From Paenibacillus plantarum (GTDB lineage: Bacteria; Bacillota; Bacilli; Paenibacillales; NBRC-103111): DNA of 64,000 bases. This document shows, one piece after another, positions 1 to 8,068 of the stretch; position 1 is the first letter of the stretch, and each line of letters begins with the position of its first letter. The notes beneath the pieces were generated by a model that worked only from the letters and a program-made list of their open reading frames with translations, was not told where the DNA came from and searched no databases. The stretch is taken from assembly GCF_013141695.1 (NCBI RefSeq), contig NZ_WHNY01000067.1, positions 397,107 to 461,106 of the forward strand, in the 5' to 3' direction. The position numbers and the translations under genes are program-made.

Positions 1-336
1 ACCTGGTGGGGGGCGATGCCAGCGTTGCTGAAAGGATTTGTTGATCGTATTTTCTTATCTGGCTTCGCTTTCAAATATCGGGAGAAGTCTGTACTCTGGG
101 ATAAGCTGCTCGTAGGTAAATCAGCGCATCTCATTGTGACAACGGATACCCCAGCTTGGTACAGTCGATGGATCTATAAGCATGCGGGTTATCGAATTAT
201 GAAAAATAATATATTACAATTCTGCGGGATTACGCCTGTACGTCTTACCGAGATAGGACCAGTTAAGTCATCTTCTCTAGAGAAACGAGTCCAGTGGTTG
301 GAGAAAGTAAAGCAGCTTGGAACGAAGTTAGCCTAG
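1..336 (+). CDS. NAD(P)H oxidoreductase, flavodoxin fold (5' end missing)
   Basis: The C-terminal part of a flavodoxin-like NAD(P)H:quinone oxidoreductase (MdaB/KefF/NQO1-type); the reading frame enters from the left edge. Visible are the family motif TWWGAMPALLKGFVDR (the FMN-pocket WW..PA.LKG segment) and the following GFAF motif, after which the fold ends normally at the stop. The family transfers two electrons from NAD(P)H to quinones or other electrophiles in the cytosol. The N-terminal FMN phosphate-binding loop lies outside the window. A PadR-type regulator lies 330 bases downstream on the other strand, but there is no direct sign of co-regulation. Confidence 0.85.
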   Translation, partial: TWWGAMPALLKGFVDRIFLSGFAFKYREKSVLWDKLLVGKSAHLIVTTDTPAWYSRWIYKHAGYRIMKNNILQFCGITPVRLTEIGPVKSSSLEKRVQWLEKVKQLGTKLA

Positions 337-380
337 GTAAACGGCCGTATACAATCGAGGTCTTAAGCGGAGCATGCAAA

Positions 381-406
381 GAGGGAGGTCCCTAAGGACC
401 TCCCTC
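381..406. terminator. Bidirectional hairpin terminator
   Basis: An 11-bp perfect stem (GAGGGAGGTCC / GGACCTCCCTC) with a 4-base loop sits between two convergent genes. The flanks are only moderately T-rich on each strand. It probably ends both the reductase and the small minus-strand gene. Confidence 0.7.
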
Positions 407-420
407 TTGATCTTACCAAC

Positions 421-579
421 CTAACGATGTTCCACCAAATCAATTGCTCCTAGAATTACATGAGCAACGCCGAAGCCAAGCACACCAACACCAAGAAGCT
501 TATACTTGCTTTTTAGCATAGTAGCACCAGATGCAGAAACGACAGTTCCAAGAACAGCAGGAATCAATCCCTCGCGCAT
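421..579 (-). CDS. Small conserved hydrophobic protein
   Basis: A 52-residue protein starting MREGLIPAVLG, with two hydrophobic glycine-rich stretches separated by a short basic segment (KSKYK), so probably a small membrane protein. Short Paenibacillus proteins of this type are, as I recall, sometimes mislabelled asparagine synthase; nothing here supports that activity. The start at 579 is chosen because a strong SD (GGAGGAG, complement of 588-594) lies 8 bases upstream. The upstream ATG at 585 would leave only 2 bases of spacing. Function unknown. Confidence 0.7.
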   Translation of the reverse strand: MREGLIPAVLGTVVSASGATMLKSKYKLLGVGVLGFGVAHVILGAIDLVEHR

Positions 580-668
580 GAACATCACTCCTCCAAGTTT
601 GTTTGGGTTAAGCAAGACATCTTAGTTTGCATCAAAGTCACTAATATATGCAGGTTATTCCATAACCG

Positions 669-1208
669 CTACGACGTTGAGGGTAACTCGGCAAGCAAGG
701 CTTCGAACCATTCCTTGGCAAAAGTATGAGAACGAATGCCATAATCAAGGGTTTTGATTTGATAAGCGAGAATTTCTGCATAGGGGGCCGGAACTTGAAC
801 GTTCTGGAGCCCTTTGTCCATTTGCTGGAGATCAAGTTCAGCCTTTTCAATCTGAGAGATAATTTGCTGTAAGATGGCACGTTTATCTTGGGTGGAATCG
901 ATTAATCCCAGAAAAAATACTTTAGCGAGTGCTGTAGATTCTAATCTGCTAGTTGGTATCTCAGAGCTCATCCACGTATAGAAAGCTCCTCGGCCTTTCT
1001 CTGAGATGACGTAAACTTTCTTGTTCCGCCCGCGATCTACCTGCTCCTCATAACCAATATCACCTTGTTGAAGTAATTTCTTTAAAGCCGTCTGCAAGCT
1101 GCCATAACTGGCACTATAGAACAAGGCAATGCCTTGTTGGAATGCTTTGTTGAGGTCATACACCGTCTGATTCTTCAAAATCAATAAACCGAGAATGACG
1201 AATTCCAT
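669..1208 (-). CDS. PadR family transcriptional regulator
   Basis: A 179-residue PadR-type regulator. Residues 1-80 form the winged helix typical of the family (EFVILGLL start, YGSLQTALKKLLQQG recognition region, KKVYVISEKGR wing). Residues 90-175 form the helical C-terminal dimerisation domain (Vir_act_alpha_C type). PadR proteins usually repress a neighbouring gene in response to a phenolic, drug or envelope signal. It is divergent from the serine hydrolase at 1331, and the 120-base gap between them holds a palindrome, so that gene and padR itself are the likely targets. Confidence 0.9.
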   Translation of the reverse strand: MEFVILGLLILKNQTVYDLNKAFQQGIALFYSASYGSLQTALKKLLQQGDIGYEEQVDRGRNKKVYVISEKGRGAFYTWMSSEIPTSRLESTALAKVFFLGLIDSTQDKRAILQQIISQIEKAELDLQQMDKGLQNVQVPAPYAEILAYQIKTLDYGIRSHTFAKEWFEALLAELPSTS

Positions 1209-1230
1209 ATCGGGAGTCTCCTTATTCGTG

Positions 1231-1288
1231 TTGACATGTGACTTGTCCTTACACTACGATTAGTTATATTACTAATAGTAACATTAGT
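1231..1288 (+). promoter_or_regulatory. Divergent promoter region with putative PadR operator
   Basis: Between the PadR gene and the hydrolase lies the perfect inverted repeat ATTAGTTATATTACTAAT (1259-1276, 6-bp arms), followed by a further ATTAGT at 1283-1288. A TTGACA hexamer is at 1231-1236, though no good -10 follows at 17 bp. PadR operators are typically AT-rich dyads of this kind. Assignment to this PadR is inference from position. Confidence 0.4.
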
Positions 1289-1330
1289 CGTTGGCAAATA
1301 CAATTCGTACTGGGGAGGTTCCATATCACG

Positions 1331-2455
1331 ATGTTTGTTCGAAAATCATGGAGCAATGTAGAAGCCTCAAAGCATCTCGATTCGTACTTCACGAAATTAC
1401 GCAAGAGCAGCCGCCATCAGACAGGCGTACAAGTATGGATTGACAGCAGAGAATTTACGTATCGCTATGCCGCAGGGGGAATAACAGCCCATAAGGATAT
1501 TTCGGTCTCACTAAATCAGCCCTTTCATACGGCAAGTATTGGGAAAGTTTTTACAGCTGTATTAATTATGAAATTGGCAGAAAGGGGGAAACTCTCGTTA
1601 GATTCGCCAGTTGTGACTTTTTTACCACCGTCTGAGTTGGAAAATCTCTTCGTGTATCGTAATGTAGACTACGTTAATCAAGTAACGATCAAGCAGCTGC
1701 TAGGGCATACTTCGGGGGTAGCAGACTATTTCGATGACCCAGTCATCCACAAGCCAACGTTTATGCAACGAATTGTTGCTAATCCTCAGGAAATGTGGAC
1801 ACCAGAAACTTTGATCGATTTTACGAGGAGAAATCAACGGAGCCATGGAGCTCCAGCGTCGCGCTTTCATTACTCGGACACCGGTTACATCTTGTTGGGT
1901 AGGATAATTGAGCAGATCACGGGAAAATCCTTCAGCGACAATCTGCACCTTGAGATATTCAATCCCCTACAAATGAACGATTCGTACTTGATGTTCTATT
2001 CGCAGCCGAAACATACGTCAGCTGAACCTATACAGGATATTTGGTTGAACAAGGTTGAAATCAGTCGTTTGCCATGCTTAAGCTGCGATTGGGCAGGTGG
2101 AGGCATCGTGACAACTCCCCAGGATCTCCTGCTTTTTCAGAAAGCACTCCCTAGTGGATCATGCATCAATGAAGCATCGTTACAAGCGATGAAGACCTTC
2201 CCTAACAAATTTCGAAATGGTATACATTATGGATTAGGGATGATGGAGCTTCATTTCGAGGGGTTTTTCTTTTTGCTCAGAGGACTACCGAGGCTCCAAG
2301 GACACAGCGGTATTCTAGGAACGCATATGTTCAGCCATCCTGAATCCGACACACATATCGTCATGAATTTCGGTTCAAGTACGTCAATTGTACGAAGCTA
2401 TAGAGCATTAATTGAAGTGGTGACGACGTTGAAAAGGATGCGAGTATGGGGATAG
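1331..2455 (+). CDS. Serine hydrolase, class C beta-lactamase family
   Basis: A 374-residue protein of the penicillin-binding/beta-lactamase class C superfamily. The catalytic SxxK is S69-I-G-K72, the YxN-like motif is Y181-S-D, and the third motif is H324-S-G. In-family members are esterases, D-amino-acid peptidases or peptidoglycan-recycling enzymes, and rarely true beta-lactamases. No obvious signal peptide follows the chosen start, which suggests a cytosolic enzyme. An ATG at 1331 preceded by GGGAGG (1313-1318) is preferred over an upstream GTG at 1238 that would precede the operator-like palindrome. It is divergent from padR. Confidence 0.85.
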   Translation: MFVRKSWSNVEASKHLDSYFTKLRKSSRHQTGVQVWIDSREFTYRYAAGGITAHKDISVSLNQPFHTASIGKVFTAVLIMKLAERGKLSLDSPVVTFLPPSELENLFVYRNVDYVNQVTIKQLLGHTSGVADYFDDPVIHKPTFMQRIVANPQEMWTPETLIDFTRRNQRSHGAPASRFHYSDTGYILLGRIIEQITGKSFSDNLHLEIFNPLQMNDSYLMFYSQPKHTSAEPIQDIWLNKVEISRLPCLSCDWAGGGIVTTPQDLLLFQKALPSGSCINEASLQAMKTFPNKFRNGIHYGLGMMELHFEGFFFLLRGLPRLQGHSGILGTHMFSHPESDTHIVMNFGSSTSIVRSYRALIEVVTTLKRMRVWG

Positions 2456-2521
2456 AGATTTTCCAGAGCAATCCGGGACTAATCCGGAGCTATTTTAGAG
2501 CTATTCCAGTGCGCCTAATCG

Positions 2522-2706
2522 CTAACGGACAAGGGAGACTGTATTTGCCTGAAATCAGGCATTCCAGTGGGCTAACGGACACAGCAAGCGCTATTGAACG
2601 GATTTCATTCATTTATCAGCTAATCAAGGTCGTTTAACGTCTCTTGTGTCCGTTAGCCACTGCACAGTGACGTAAATGAAGAAATAACGCTACTGGTGTC
2701 CGTTAA
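2522..2706. repeat. Spaced-dyad intergenic element, family 1 (copy A)
   Basis: Two direct copies of CTAACGGACA (2522-2531, 2572-2581) lie exactly 50 bp apart, followed by two inverted copies TGTCCGTTAG/A (2647-2656, 2697-2706), also 50 bp apart. The middle two are 75 bp apart centre to centre. The same geometry recurs at 43794-43978. Each motif is followed by a degenerate ~14-bp tail ending in TATT or GTTATT. The element lies between convergent genes and runs into the 3' end of the broken TetR gene. Confidence 0.85.
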
Positions 2707-2994
2707 CACAATTGGAAATGTAGAAAATAAGCGAATCATTCGTAGTTCGAGCAAAGTAAGAATCTCAGTTACCACACTATCGACGTAAGAGCGTTCTGGT
2801 TGTGATTTCATCGATACAGAAAGTCCAATAGCTGAAATCGTCAGTACGCGCGATAGAGCCGATAGATCACTCATTGAAGTCGCTTCATAACCTTTTTCCC
2901 AGAAAACTTGCATAGCTGCAGCTAATGCATGTTGTTCATCAAACTCCCGCGGTCGAATCATCGTCGTGATCACTCTTTCTGTACTCATCGGCAC
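2653..2994 (-). pseudogene. TetR/AcrR regulator remnant with internal deletion
   Basis: The N-terminal ~45 residues are a normal TetR start (RPREFDEQHALAAAM, then FWEKGYEATSMSDL), but the recognition helix (usually a G.s..slY..F.dK motif) is absent. The sequence jumps directly to what resembles a TetR C-terminal end (TISAIGLSVSMKSQPERSYV, then a short helix). About 90-100 residues are therefore missing relative to the usual ~190. The native stop is also lost: the frame runs on into the spaced-dyad element (copy A). It cannot bind DNA as a TetR protein. Last functional homology ends near 2740. Confidence 0.75.
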
Positions 2995-3041
2995 AAAATA
3001 GACTTATAACAAAATGTTACCAAGAGTCAACGCTGTTTATT

Positions 3042-3746
3042 TTAATCCATTAGATTCAAAAGGCGGCATAATTTGTACAAATTATGCACGCCGCGAAGCT
3101 GTTCCTGTTTGACTTTGTATAGGAATTTTAGAGATTGATGCGCGATTCTCTTGGCGTGTTCAACATCGTAAGGGTCCATTTCTGCAATTGCTTGTTTCAG
3201 GCCAATAAGATCGAGCGAGTAGACGGCTGGTCGCAAGGTGCGGAGCAGCATAATTTTGTGTAATTGCGATCGATTATATCTACGATAGTCATTCTGGGGA
3301 TCGCGCGAGGAGAGAATGAGGCCGACTTTTTCCCAGTGCCGAATGGTAGAGCGCGGGAGGGAGGTTTCCTCGGCAACCTCACCAATAGTCATCCAGATCA
3401 TTTCATGGGAATCGAGTATGTTTAGGTGCTCGGTTTCAAAAATTTGAATATTTGACTCAGCTAGTAAAGTATCACGATGCAAGTTAGCTTGCACTTCATT
3501 TACGATTCGGAGTGCGGAATCCATCTCTTTGCATTGAATGTTACGTAGAATTTCGGAGGTCGCATCCATCCCAAACCCGGGTTCCATGGCCTGAATGCAA
3601 GTAAAGTAAGTAACATGTTCTTCTGTGTATAACCGATAGCCATTGGATGATCGCGCTGGAATAGGGACAAGCCCTTTCGTCTCATAATTTCTTAAAGTGC
3701 TCGTGCTTATGTTAAGTTGATTTGCAATATCGATGGGTCTAATCAT
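3042..3746 (-). CDS. Transcriptional regulator with two MerR-type DNA-binding domains
   Basis: A 234-residue protein carrying two MerR winged helices in tandem. The first is at residues ~2-70 (RPIDIANQLNISTSTLRNYE, GYRLYTEEH); the second is at ~115-190 (TIGEVAEETSLPRSTIRHWE, NDYRRYNRSQL). Ordinary MerR proteins have one such domain plus a dimerisation coil and ligand domain; here the second HTH takes that place. Start at 3746 follows GAGGTG with 7-base spacing. It is divergent from the DUF5701 gene at 3911 with 160 AT-rich bases between, a likely control region. The inducer is unknown. Confidence 0.85.
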   Translation of the reverse strand: MIRPIDIANQLNISTSTLRNYETKGLVPIPARSSNGYRLYTEEHVTYFTCIQAMEPGFGMDATSEILRNIQCKEMDSALRIVNEVQANLHRDTLLAESNIQIFETEHLNILDSHEMIWMTIGEVAEETSLPRSTIRHWEKVGLILSSRDPQNDYRRYNRSQLHKIMLLRTLRPAVYSLDLIGLKQAIAEMDPYDVEHAKRIAHQSLKFLYKVKQEQLRGVHNLYKLCRLLNLMD

Positions 3747-3910
3747 CAAGGTTCACCTCATCTTAGCATTCTTCTAAGATTAAAGCAGAAGTATAAGGTT
3801 ATTTCAACAATTGCTTATTAAAACAAGGTATTTTATTTCAAACCTTTGAATTAGCTTTAATGTTATAAAATGACTATATAGCATATCATTGAGGAGGGAC
3901 GCACGAACTT

Positions 3911-4531
3911 ATGTTGAATGAGGAGTTTGAACGACAAGTCAGGAATCTAATTGATAAAGGATATCCACAATTAGTTGGATTAAGCGCGGCTGCATTTTCG
4001 CAGGAATTAGAACCGCTAAAGCATCAAATCTCTGAAATAAATCTAAACCAAATAGAAGCACAAGCATGGAGAATTCCTTTTGTCATTGTGATTAAGGGTG
4101 ACTGGTTACATGCTGAGCATGCGATGCGACTGGTGGAACGAGAAGGGAAGAACGGTTTTAGTAGCATAGATATCGAGGAAATCAATCGCTTTCAACCTAT
4201 TGAGGGCATGGAGCTCCCTGAGGGGAGGGCTTATCTGTTGTTGGATATCGATACGGGCACAGGAACATTAAACGTGACACCAACCGCAGCATTGGCCTCC
4301 ATAACGCAAGAAAATCGTTCTCCGCTTACCTTGGAAGAAGGGATTAGTGTAATTACCCATTTTCCTGAAGTGCTGCGTAAAAATAATGGCTTCTCTCTGC
4401 TCGGTTCTCGCTGTGGTGACCGAAGAGTCACTGCGTTATGGATTAGTGACAAAAAGCCAAAGCTCGGCTGGTGCTGGGCGGGGAACCCACATACGTGGCT
4501 AGGATCCGCCTCTTGCCAGGCTAGATGCTAA
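3911..4531 (+). CDS. DUF5701 family protein
   Basis: A 206-residue cytosolic protein matching what I recall of DUF5701. Features are an N-terminal helical segment (EEFERQVRNLIDKGYPQL), a central ILVIKGDWLHAEHAM-type core, the LLLDIDTGTGTLNVTP motif, and a C-terminal RVTALWISDKKPKLGWCWAGNPHTWLG-like motif split over residues 170-200. The function of the family is not known to me. SD GAGGAGGG lies 12 bases before the ATG. Its TAA overlaps the stop of the convergent sugar-dehydrogenase gene by four bases, and no terminator hairpin separates them. Confidence 0.7.
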   Translation: MLNEEFERQVRNLIDKGYPQLVGLSAAAFSQELEPLKHQISEINLNQIEAQAWRIPFVIVIKGDWLHAEHAMRLVEREGKNGFSSIDIEEINRFQPIEGMELPEGRAYLLLDIDTGTGTLNVTPTAALASITQENRSPLTLEEGISVITHFPEVLRKNNGFSLLGSRCGDRRVTALWISDKKPKLGWCWAGNPHTWLGSASCQARC

Positions 4532-5682
4532 ACGATTTTCATGATCTTTCCATCTTGTGTGGACAGGTAAAGCTCGCCTGCCGCGTCCGTACCGAAGGAA
4601 GCAATATTCAAACCGGATGCTAATAAAGTTCGGTTCTTGATCGTCCCGTCACTTTGTTGCGATAATGCCCAAATGTTCCCCGTCCCATAATCTGCGTACA
4701 CGTACCAGCCGATAAGTTCAGGGAGCTTTGTACCCCTATACACATAGCCTCCGGTAATGGATACGCCTTGATCACGACCATAGGTAAACAGCGGTTGCTC
4801 TAAGCCAGCCTTATTGCAGCCTTCCTTTGGTTCGTAGCATGCAAATCCTTCTTGAATACGCCACCCATAGTTTTTACCTTTTTCTATGAGATTAATTTCT
4901 TCGAATCGATTCTGGCCAACATCGGCTGCCCAAAGTTTCCCTGTAACGGTATCGAAACTGAATCGCCATGGATTCCGCAGTCCGTAGGCATAGATTTCCT
5001 TAGCCCCTTTGCCAATAAAAGGATTGTCAGCTGGAATTGCATAAAGAAGCCCATTGGCTGGCTTGTCGACGTCGATACGTAGTATTTTGCCTAGCAGGGA
5101 CTGAAGGTTCTGGCTATTGTTCTGAGGATCTCCGCTGCTGCCGCCGTCTCCCGTTGCTATGTACAAGTAACCATCTGGACCGAAAGCGAGTTGCCCGCCA
5201 TTATGATTCGAATAGGGCTGCTTAAAAGTTAGCAACACTTTCTCACTAGTTGGATCCAGAAGAGCGGGATTGTTAGGAAGCGTGTTGTAGCGAGCGATGA
5301 CGGTATGGGTCTCCGTCGTGTAGTTCACATAGGCCAACGTTGGATCCTTCGGATGGAAGGCTAGTCCTAGCAACCCTTGTTCGTTTCCACTATCATTGAC
5401 CCGATCCGTAATATCAAGCATAAGAGCGGGCTTTTCCTTCGGCTTATCCATGTTCACGCTGATGATTCTACCAGGCTGTTCTACGATATACAGGAGTTGC
5501 GGTGAGTTAACACGATGCTCAAGTCCAACGGGATGATCGAAGTTGTTTGGCTCGAAAATAGGAGTCAGTGAAATGCTGTTTGATAGCGTGGAGGAAGGTT
5601 CGGAATCTTTGGACCAAAAGCATGCAGGTAGTACAAGTAGTAGGATTAAGCTCATAAATGCAAGGTAATAACGCTTATTCAT
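4528..5682 (-). CDS. PQQ-dependent sugar dehydrogenase-like lipoprotein (GSDH family)
   Basis: A 384-residue predicted lipoprotein. The N-terminus MNKRYYLAFMSLILLLVLPAC carries a lipobox (LPAC, Cys21) for membrane anchoring outside the cell. The rest is the glucose/sorbosone dehydrogenase beta-propeller: EQGLLGLAFHP, a HNGGQLAFGPDGYLY motif with the family histidine, the TGDGG calcium/PQQ loop and the GLRNPWRFSFD motif. The family oxidises sugars with PQQ, but many Gram-positive members have no known PQQ supply, so activity is uncertain. Strong SD (GGAGG) precedes the ATG. Its 3' end overlaps the DUF5701 gene by 4 bases. Confidence 0.88.
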   Translation of the reverse strand: MNKRYYLAFMSLILLLVLPACFWSKDSEPSSTLSNSISLTPIFEPNNFDHPVGLEHRVNSPQLLYIVEQPGRIISVNMDKPKEKPALMLDITDRVNDSGNEQGLLGLAFHPKDPTLAYVNYTTETHTVIARYNTLPNNPALLDPTSEKVLLTFKQPYSNHNGGQLAFGPDGYLYIATGDGGSSGDPQNNSQNLQSLLGKILRIDVDKPANGLLYAIPADNPFIGKGAKEIYAYGLRNPWRFSFDTVTGKLWAADVGQNRFEEINLIEKGKNYGWRIQEGFACYEPKEGCNKAGLEQPLFTYGRDQGVSITGGYVYRGTKLPELIGWYVYADYGTGNIWALSQQSDGTIKNRTLLASGLNIASFGTDAAGELYLSTQDGKIMKIV

Positions 5683-5872
5683 AATCGACCTCCTTCAAGA
5701 AGATGCTAATGATTTAGAGATAATTTGACATGTAAGATGCTGCTTTCTCGATCCCTTTTCTCTAGAACCATCTATAATAAGTATGCGATATAACAAATGT
5801 AGCGAAAAGGGTGATTAAAGTCCAGTACCAAGCCCAAATGCAGGGTATTAGGTGGTGCGGGGTCATAAACGA

Positions 5873-5900
5873 CATAAAAAAGCCCTCCGATCGGAGGGCT
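5873..5900 (-). terminator. Rho-independent terminator of the YVTN protein gene
   Basis: A perfect 10-bp palindromic stem AGCCCTCCGA/TCGGAGGGCT (5881-5900) is preceded on the plus strand by six A, which on the minus strand gives the T-run after the stem. It lies 37 bases after the stop at 5937. Confidence 0.85.
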
Positions 5901-5936
5901 CACCAAGAAAGCATAGTAAGGTATGAAGCTATCAAG

Positions 5937-6986
5937 CTATCCAGAAAGAACGGTTATTGTATTGTCAGATCCATTGGCAAAGTAGACCCGATTGTTTTTC
6001 TCATTAGCAACGCCTGCAGATGCCCCAAGTCCAAGAGGCAGGTTCGCTTTCATGATTTTGTTATTCACGCCATTAATGACACTGGCTCGGCTAGGGGGCA
6101 TTTCTTCTCCAGCGGTGGAGACGTAGATTCTGTTCAGCTTACTGTTAACAACGGGGATACGTGGAGATTCACCGTCTTGAATTGTAGCGATGATTTTATT
6201 GGACTTTCCTGATATGACGCTGATCTTAAAGCTCTGAGTGGTATCGTCTGGCGCATAGATGCGGTTCGTTTTAGAATTGATCGCGAATGTATCGATATCA
6301 CCGACATTTGGAATGGTTTTGATCAATTTGTTCGTGTGGCCATTAACAATGGAGACACTGCTATTCTCAGCGATCGCGATGTAAAGGCGATTCGTGCGCA
6401 AATTCAAAGCGAGAGAAGAGGGGCCTTGGCCCACTTCGATCGTGGTCATTACGCGATCTGTGCGGCCGTTGATGACAGTAGCGGAATTGTCCCCCGGATT
6501 AAGTATAAAAATACGGTTAGTGAATGGATTGATGCCAACCGTATGAGGAGCAGCAAAGTTCGGATTCTGTTGCCCAACCGCTATCGTAGCAACAATTTTC
6601 TTCTTATTTCCGTTAATCACCGTGACCGAATTTCTATCAAGATTAGCCGCGTACGCCTTATTCGTCTTCACATTTACCTCGATCGAAGCATAGCCGCCGC
6701 CTACGTCGAAAGTATGTGTCAGTTTATTCTTTTTACCGTCGATGATGAAAAGCTTGCCTGACAAGCCCGCAACATAAATCTGATTCGTTCGCGGATTGAC
6801 AGCTACGGAGGCGGCCCCAGTGAGCCCCTCGATTGTCTTGATTACTCGATTGGATCGGCTGCTGATGACAGATAAACTGCTCGTTCCATTATTCGGCACA
6901 TACAACAAATTCGTCCGTTTGTTTAATGCGATATCCGATGGTTTGCTGCCCACTTGGATGGTAGCTATAACTTTGATTTCGCTAAT
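5937..6986 (-). CDS. YVTN-type beta-propeller repeat protein, probable ATT start
   Basis: About 350 residues made of seven to eight ~42-residue blades of the form [VI]I.TI.VG..P...A.N..TNR.YV....S..V.VI, i.e. a YncE/YVTN beta-propeller without a signal peptide. Role unknown; such proteins bind proteins or DNA, or act at the cell surface. The reading frame is open to an ATG at 7061, but that has no SD. A textbook SD (AAAGGAGG, complement of 6995-7002) lies 8 bases before an in-frame ATT (complement of 6984-6986). No ATG, GTG or TTG lies between. ATT initiation is therefore the best reading. Confidence 0.75.
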   Translation of the reverse strand: MSEIKVIATIQVGSKPSDIALNKRTNLLYVPNNGTSSLSVISSRSNRVIKTIEGLTGAASVAVNPRTNQIYVAGLSGKLFIIDGKKNKLTHTFDVGGGYASIEVNVKTNKAYAANLDRNSVTVINGNKKKIVATIAVGQQNPNFAAPHTVGINPFTNRIFILNPGDNSATVINGRTDRVMTTIEVGQGPSSLALNLRTNRLYIAIAENSSVSIVNGHTNKLIKTIPNVGDIDTFAINSKTNRIYAPDDTTQSFKISVISGKSNKIIATIQDGESPRIPVVNSKLNRIYVSTAGEEMPPSRASVINGVNNKIMKANLPLGLGASAGVANEKNNRVYFANGSDNTITVLSG

Positions 6987-7145
6987 CGCAAACGCCTCCT
7001 TTACTTGTTTTCTATTAGAATATGAAAATCTAAGCTTTGGAGTTTGTACGATTTTGCACATAAAAAAATAAAAGGGATATTCCAGATTATCTTGAATACA
7101 TATTACTTCATCAAAATGAATCTTGTATGTGAGGAGAATGATGAA

Positions 7146-7907
7146 ATGATCTTTGTATACATAGTGATTCTAATCCTATTGGTTTATATTCTTTTCATCT
7201 TACCTACACAATGGCTAAAAATTGAACGGATCACGTATCCTCTGGATTTAAATTTAAAAATCCTGCAGATTAGTGACTTGCATGTAGAACGATTAAGAAT
7301 AAGTCCTACAAAACTAACTACGATTATCAATAATGAAAAACCAAACCTTATTTGTATTACAGGTGATTTTACCAAACATCGTGAAAGTCTTAGCAAACTA
7401 GAAAAGTACCTAAGGGCTATGACAATTGGGCATGTCCCCATCTATTGTGTACTTGGCAACCATGATTATCAGCAAAAAAATGTCATGGATATAATCAAAC
7501 GATTAAGGAAATACGGCTTACATGTATTAAGGAATGAATCGGTGCATCTAGATCAAATTGAACTAATAGGCATTGATGATTTTGATTCAGGCAAGAGCAA
7601 CATAGAAAAATCATTTCAAAAAGTTAATCAAACTAAAACGAAAGTCATTATTACGCACGATCCGAATATCGTTCTAGATTTAAATAAGACTTACGACTAT
7701 TTAATGGCTGGACATCTGCATGGCAAACAATTTAATCTGCCATTTTTATTTAGAATAAAAGACGCGGGTAAATTGCCTCGCATGGGGATATATAAGGGTC
7801 TACATAAGAATCAATATGGGGCTTACTACATTTCTAAGGGAATTGGGCAGACGGGTATTAATGCAAGATTTTTAGTTAGAAGTGAGGTAACGATGCATTA
7901 TTTATAG
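7146..7907 (+). CDS. Membrane-anchored metallophosphoesterase (YkuE-like)
   Basis: A 253-residue protein with one N-terminal membrane helix (residues 1-20) and a calcineurin-like phosphoesterase domain. The metal ligands are all present: D44-L-H46, G73-D74, G104-N-H-D107, H171 (ITHDP) and G189-H-L-H192-G. B. subtilis YkuE is a Mn/Zn-dependent relative. The catalytic domain may face either side of the membrane. The gene is noticeably more AT-rich than its neighbours. Start 7146 has SD GAGGAG at 7131-7136. Confidence 0.88.
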   Translation: MIFVYIVILILLVYILFILPTQWLKIERITYPLDLNLKILQISDLHVERLRISPTKLTTIINNEKPNLICITGDFTKHRESLSKLEKYLRAMTIGHVPIYCVLGNHDYQQKNVMDIIKRLRKYGLHVLRNESVHLDQIELIGIDDFDSGKSNIEKSFQKVNQTKTKVIITHDPNIVLDLNKTYDYLMAGHLHGKQFNLPFLFRIKDAGKLPRMGIYKGLHKNQYGAYYISKGIGQTGINARFLVRSEVTMHYL

Positions 7908-7920
7908 GTTGGAAAAATAA

Positions 7921-7962
7921 AAAGACAAATCAACCAGAGTTATGGCTGATTTGTCTTTTTTT
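7921..7962 (+). terminator. Rho-independent terminator
   Basis: Stem AAAGACAAATCA (7921-7932) pairs with TGATTTGTCTTT (7947-7958) and runs into a T-tract. It ends the phosphoesterase transcript. Confidence 0.88.
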
Positions 7963-8068
7963 ATATTATGGAGCCTAGTGGAAAATAAAGGTAATATTTG
8001 GAATATATCGAATATCTTATAAAGTTATAGATGAACAATACCTTTTTAGCACTAGGAGGGTTAAGTAT

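Noticed and set aside
421..579. Asparagine synthase annotation
   Set aside because: A 52-residue hydrophobic protein has no glutaminase or synthetase domain.
2446..2637. 63-residue plus-strand frame
   Set aside because: It overlaps the serine hydrolase end and is composed of spaced-dyad element copy A; no SD, no protein-like pattern.
5811..6212. 133-residue plus-strand frame starting GTG
   Set aside because: It runs antisense through the propeller gene and contains that gene's terminator; no homology.
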